From NCBI GenBank assembly GCA_028875875.1, contig JAGWUV010000011.1:1-64000 (forward strand): 64,000 nucleotides of DNA. Direction: 5' to 3'. The position numbers and the translations under genes are program-made. Shown piece after piece: positions 61,792 to 64,000 of this stretch. The notes beneath the pieces are model-generated. The model was not told where the DNA came from. It made no database searches and saw nothing but the letters and a program-made list of their open reading frames with translations. Source of the stretch: Bacteroidota bacterium (GTDB taxonomy: Bacteria > Bacteroidota > Bacteroidia > Chitinophagales > Chitinophagaceae). How positions within the stretch are numbered: the first letter of the stretch is position 1; each line of letters opens with the position of its first letter.

Positions 61792-62310
61792 ATGTTGCAG
61801 TTGCACGAATACATAAGAAAAACTTTGTTGGGAATCATCGATTTTTTCTATCCATGGTTCAGGCGTATCCTGCCGTTGCAAACCTTTCGCTATGCAGCCT
61901 GTGGTGGTTTTAATACCGTTTTGGATATCTCGCTTTTTTTCATCTCTGTGCATTACATTTTTATCAATGGGCCTGTGCATTTGGCATTTATTGCGTTTAA
62001 ACCTCATATAGCAGCTTTTCTACTGGGCTTTAGCGTTACATTTCCTATAGGTTTTTATTTGAGCCGTTATGTTGTTTTCCAGGAAACATCTGTGTCTAAA
62101 AGAGAGCAATTAAGCAAATATTTCATGGTTGTACTGGGTTGCCTTTTGCTGAATTATGGTTTTTTGAAACTATTCATAGAAGTGTTTCATTGGTATCCTA
62201 CTCCGGCAAAAATCGTAACTACTTTTTTTGTAATCCTGTTCAGTTACTACTCCCAAAAAAATTTTACGTTTAAACCGGCAGTTATTGAAGTAGTTGAAAT
62301 TGAGAATTAG
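61792..62310 (+). CDS. GtrA-family membrane protein
   Basis: 172 residues. Four membrane helices: about 38-58, 72-95, 110-128 and 135-155, in the GtrA pattern (RYAACGGFNTVLDISLFF, GFYLSRYVVFQ near the middle, ILFSYYSQKNFTF near the end). GtrA proteins are thought to help move undecaprenyl-linked sugars across the membrane. There is no glycosyltransferase gene next to it. Transcription may start near the ATG, as the -7 box is only 9 bases before it. Confidence 0.85.
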   Translation: MLQLHEYIRKTLLGIIDFFYPWFRRILPLQTFRYAACGGFNTVLDISLFFISVHYIFINGPVHLAFIAFKPHIAAFLLGFSVTFPIGFYLSRYVVFQETSVSKREQLSKYFMVVLGCLLLNYGFLKLFIEVFHWYPTPAKIVTTFFVILFSYYSQKNFTFKPAVIEVVEIEN

Positions 62311-62364
62311 TTTGTTGAAATTATATATCTGTTAGTATATATTTCTCTCTTCACATAAGTTGTA

Positions 62365-62379
62365 TCCCGAATTTCGGGA
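62365..62379. promoter_or_regulatory. Dyad TCCCGAA-T-TTCGGGA upstream of dnaK
   Basis: A 15-base perfect dyad with 7-bp arms and a single central T, 176 bases before the dnaK ATG and 55 bases after the GtrA-like stop. It could be an operator or a weak terminator. Confidence 0.4.
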
Positions 62380-62554
62380 GGATGCAAATTCATAGTTTTT
62401 CATATTCAAACCCTTCAAAGTGTCAGCTACAGTATTCTTTTAAATAGCAAGGCAAGCGTTCATATTAGCGCCTGCAAATCCTCTTTCTGACAATTTTGCA
62501 TTTATCTGGCAGATGGCATAATGATTGACAATTTGAATGCATAAAATAAAATTT

Positions 62555-64000
62555 ATGGGAAAGATTATAGGAATAGACTTAGGTACCACCAACAGTTGTG
62601 TTGCTGTAATGGAAGGTAACGAACCCGTGGTGATTGCTAATGAAGAGGGCCGCCGCACTACACCCTCTGTAGTGGGATTCTTGAAAAACGGGGAGCGTAA
62701 AGTAGGTGATCCTGCAAAACGTCAGGCGATAACCAATCCGCATAACACGATCATGAGTGTGAAACGTTTTATGGGCCGCCGTTACGACGAAGTGACCGAA
62801 GAAATCAGCCATTGGAGCTATAAAGTAGCCAAAGGTGACAATAATACTGTTCGTGTTGACATTGATGGCCGTTTATACACGCCACAGGAAATTTCTGCTA
62901 TGATTCTGCAGAAAATGAAAAAAACAGCGGAAGATTATTTAGGTCAGGAAGTAACCGAAGCCGTTATTACTGTTCCGGCTTATTTCAATGATGCACAGCG
63001 TCAGGCTACAAAAGAGGCCGGTGAAATTGCAGGCTTGAATGTTCGCCGTATTGTGAACGAACCTACTGCTGCAGCATTGGCGTATGGTTTGGATAAAAAA
63101 CATGCGGACCAAAAAATTGCCGTATTCGACTTAGGTGGCGGTACTTTCGATATCTCAGTGTTGGAATTGGGCGACGGTGTATTTGAAGTAAAATCTACCA
63201 ATGGTGATACTCACTTGGGTGGTGATGATTTTGATAAAGTGATCATGGACTGGTTGGCCGATGAATTTAAAGCTGACGAAGCAATTGATCTTCGCAAAGA
63301 TCCAATGGCTTTACAACGTTTGAAAGAAGCTGCCGAGAAAGCTAAAATTGAATTGTCATCCTCTTCAGAAACAGAGATCAACCTGCCTTATATCACTGCG
63401 GTGGATGGCGTTCCCAAACACTTAGTAAAAAAATTAAGCCGTTCTAAATTTGAAGCATTAAGCGATAAATTATTCGAGCGTTGCTTGAAGCCTTGCGAAG
63501 CAGCATTGAGAGATGCTGGGTATTCCGCTTCACAAATTGATGAAGTGATCTTGGTGGGAGGATCTACACGTATACCCAAAGTGCAAGAGATTGTTGAGAA
63601 ATTCTTCGGCAAAAAGCCAAACAGAGGTGTAAATCCAGATGAGGTTGTAGCTATTGGTGCTGCTATACAGGGTGCGGTATTAACCGGCGAAGTAAAAGAT
63701 GTGTTGTTGTTGGATGTTTCGCCACTTACATTAGGTATCGAAACAATGGGTGGTGTATTAACACCAATGATCCCTGCTAATACAACTATCCCTACTAAGA
63801 AAACAGAGGTGTTCTCTACAGCCAGTGATAATCAGCCAGGCGTACAAATCCATGTATTGCAAGGCGAAAGACCCATGGCTAGCCAGAATAAGAGCTTAGG
63901 TATGTTTAACCTTGATGGTATTCCACCGGCTCCACGTGGTGTGCCTCAGATTGAAGTTACTTTCGATATTGATGCTAACGGATTGTTGCATGTAAGTGCG
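62555..64000 (+). CDS. dnaK: Chaperone DnaK (3' end outside window)
   Basis: The first 482 codons of DnaK; the frame is open to the window end. It starts [20 protein letters not shown]. The nucleotide-binding domain has [36 protein letters not shown] and [13 protein letters not shown]. The substrate-binding domain begins around [16 protein letters not shown]. It is an ATP-driven Hsp70. The 244-base upstream region contains a dyad at 62365 but no -7 box with an exact match. Confidence 0.97.
   Translation, partial: MGKIIGIDLGTTNSCVAVMEGNEPVVIANEEGRRTTPSVVGFLKNGERKVGDPAKRQAITNPHNTIMSVKRFMGRRYDEVTEEISHWSYKVAKGDNNTVRVDIDGRLYTPQEISAMILQKMKKTAEDYLGQEVTEAVITVPAYFNDAQRQATKEAGEIAGLNVRRIVNEPTAAALAYGLDKKHADQKIAVFDLGGGTFDISVLELGDGVFEVKSTNGDTHLGGDDFDKVIMDWLADEFKADEAIDLRKDPMALQRLKEAAEKAKIELSSSSETEINLPYITAVDGVPKHLVKKLSRSKFEALSDKLFERCLKPCEAALRDAGYSASQIDEVILVGGSTRIPKVQEIVEKFFGKKPNRGVNPDEVVAIGAAIQGAVLTGEVKDVLLLDVSPLTLGIETMGGVLTPMIPANTTIPTKKTEVFSTASDNQPGVQIHVLQGERPMASQNKSLGMFNLDGIPPAPRGVPQIEVTFDIDANGLLHVSA

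Noticed and set aside
61734-61838. Upstream part of the argS frame
   Set aside because: It overlaps the promoter region and the divergent gene, and its residues do not match ArgS.
62525-62552. TTGACA plus TAAAAT as an E. coli-like promoter of dnaK
   Set aside because: The start would fall inside the coding sequence, and Bacteroidota promoters do not use this pattern.
1-64000. CRISPR array, prophage, defence island or integrated plasmid
   Set aside because: No regularly spaced repeats, phage structural genes, cas genes or integrase outside the IS3 element were found.

Overview
The window is a stretch of chromosome from a Bacteroidota bacterium, most likely a member of the Chitinophagaceae/Chitinophagales. 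Supporting signs are the moderately low GC, TonB-dependent receptors with a CarboxypepD-like N-terminal domain, Bacteroidota-typical families (DUF4290, DUF3810, Bacteroidota-type signal peptidase I, short METY-start protein), several -7 boxes of the TAnnTTTG type, and almost no Shine-Dalgarno sequences. Family and organism calls are made by eye from motifs; no database search was run.

Layout. 1-1.7 kb: end of an OmpR-type response regulator and its histidine kinase. 1.8-6.2 kb: rpsT, divergent from sucA-sucB (2-oxoglutarate dehydrogenase E1 and E2). 6.3-17.9 kb: mostly housekeeping genes (RsmB-like RNA methyltransferase, mnmA, ssb, Ldh2-type dehydrogenase, class A beta-lactamase-like hydrolase, penicillin acylase, trhO, purC). 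18-25.5 kb: a TonB receptor, pdhB, and an alpha-L-fucosidase directly followed by a second TonB receptor. 25.6-30.1 kb: an NtrC-like regulator with a changed GAFTGA loop and no DNA-binding domain, a MerR regulator with a B12-type domain, signal peptidase I, and cytidine deaminase.

30-39.7 kb is the accessory-looking part. It holds a frameshifted coiled-coil protein behind a tandem operator, an RGG-tailed DUF4290 protein, a CxxCH lipoprotein, a subclass B1 metallo-beta-lactamase with an SRPBCC protein, an alpha/beta hydrolase, a small Fe-S protein, a second frameshifted small gene, and a complete IS3-family insertion sequence (38010-39360) with a -1 frameshift signal.

39.7-51.7 kb: fructose-bisphosphate aldolase, a BtuF-like protein, M1 peptidase, DUF2252, an apparent operon of cystathionine beta-synthase, LysR and threonine synthase, the conserved DUF177-rpmF-plsX operon, a DUF3810 protein, and dcd. 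51.9-64 kb: phosphopantetheinyl transferase, a LysR-YeiH pair, a protein-kinase-like protein, DUF2130, a large hybrid histidine kinase, tRNA-Leu(GAG), argS, a GtrA-like protein, and the first 482 codons of dnaK.

The observations most worth following are: two tandem TACGA-N6-TCGTA dyads in front of the gene at 30373-30960, together with that gene's break at a dnaX-like slippery site; a family of three related intergenic repeats (9.6, 10.3 and 51.8 kb); the B1 metallo-beta-lactamase; and the regulator with GSFTSA in place of GAFTGA. No CRISPR array, prophage or obvious defence island is present. No clearly new multigene system was found.
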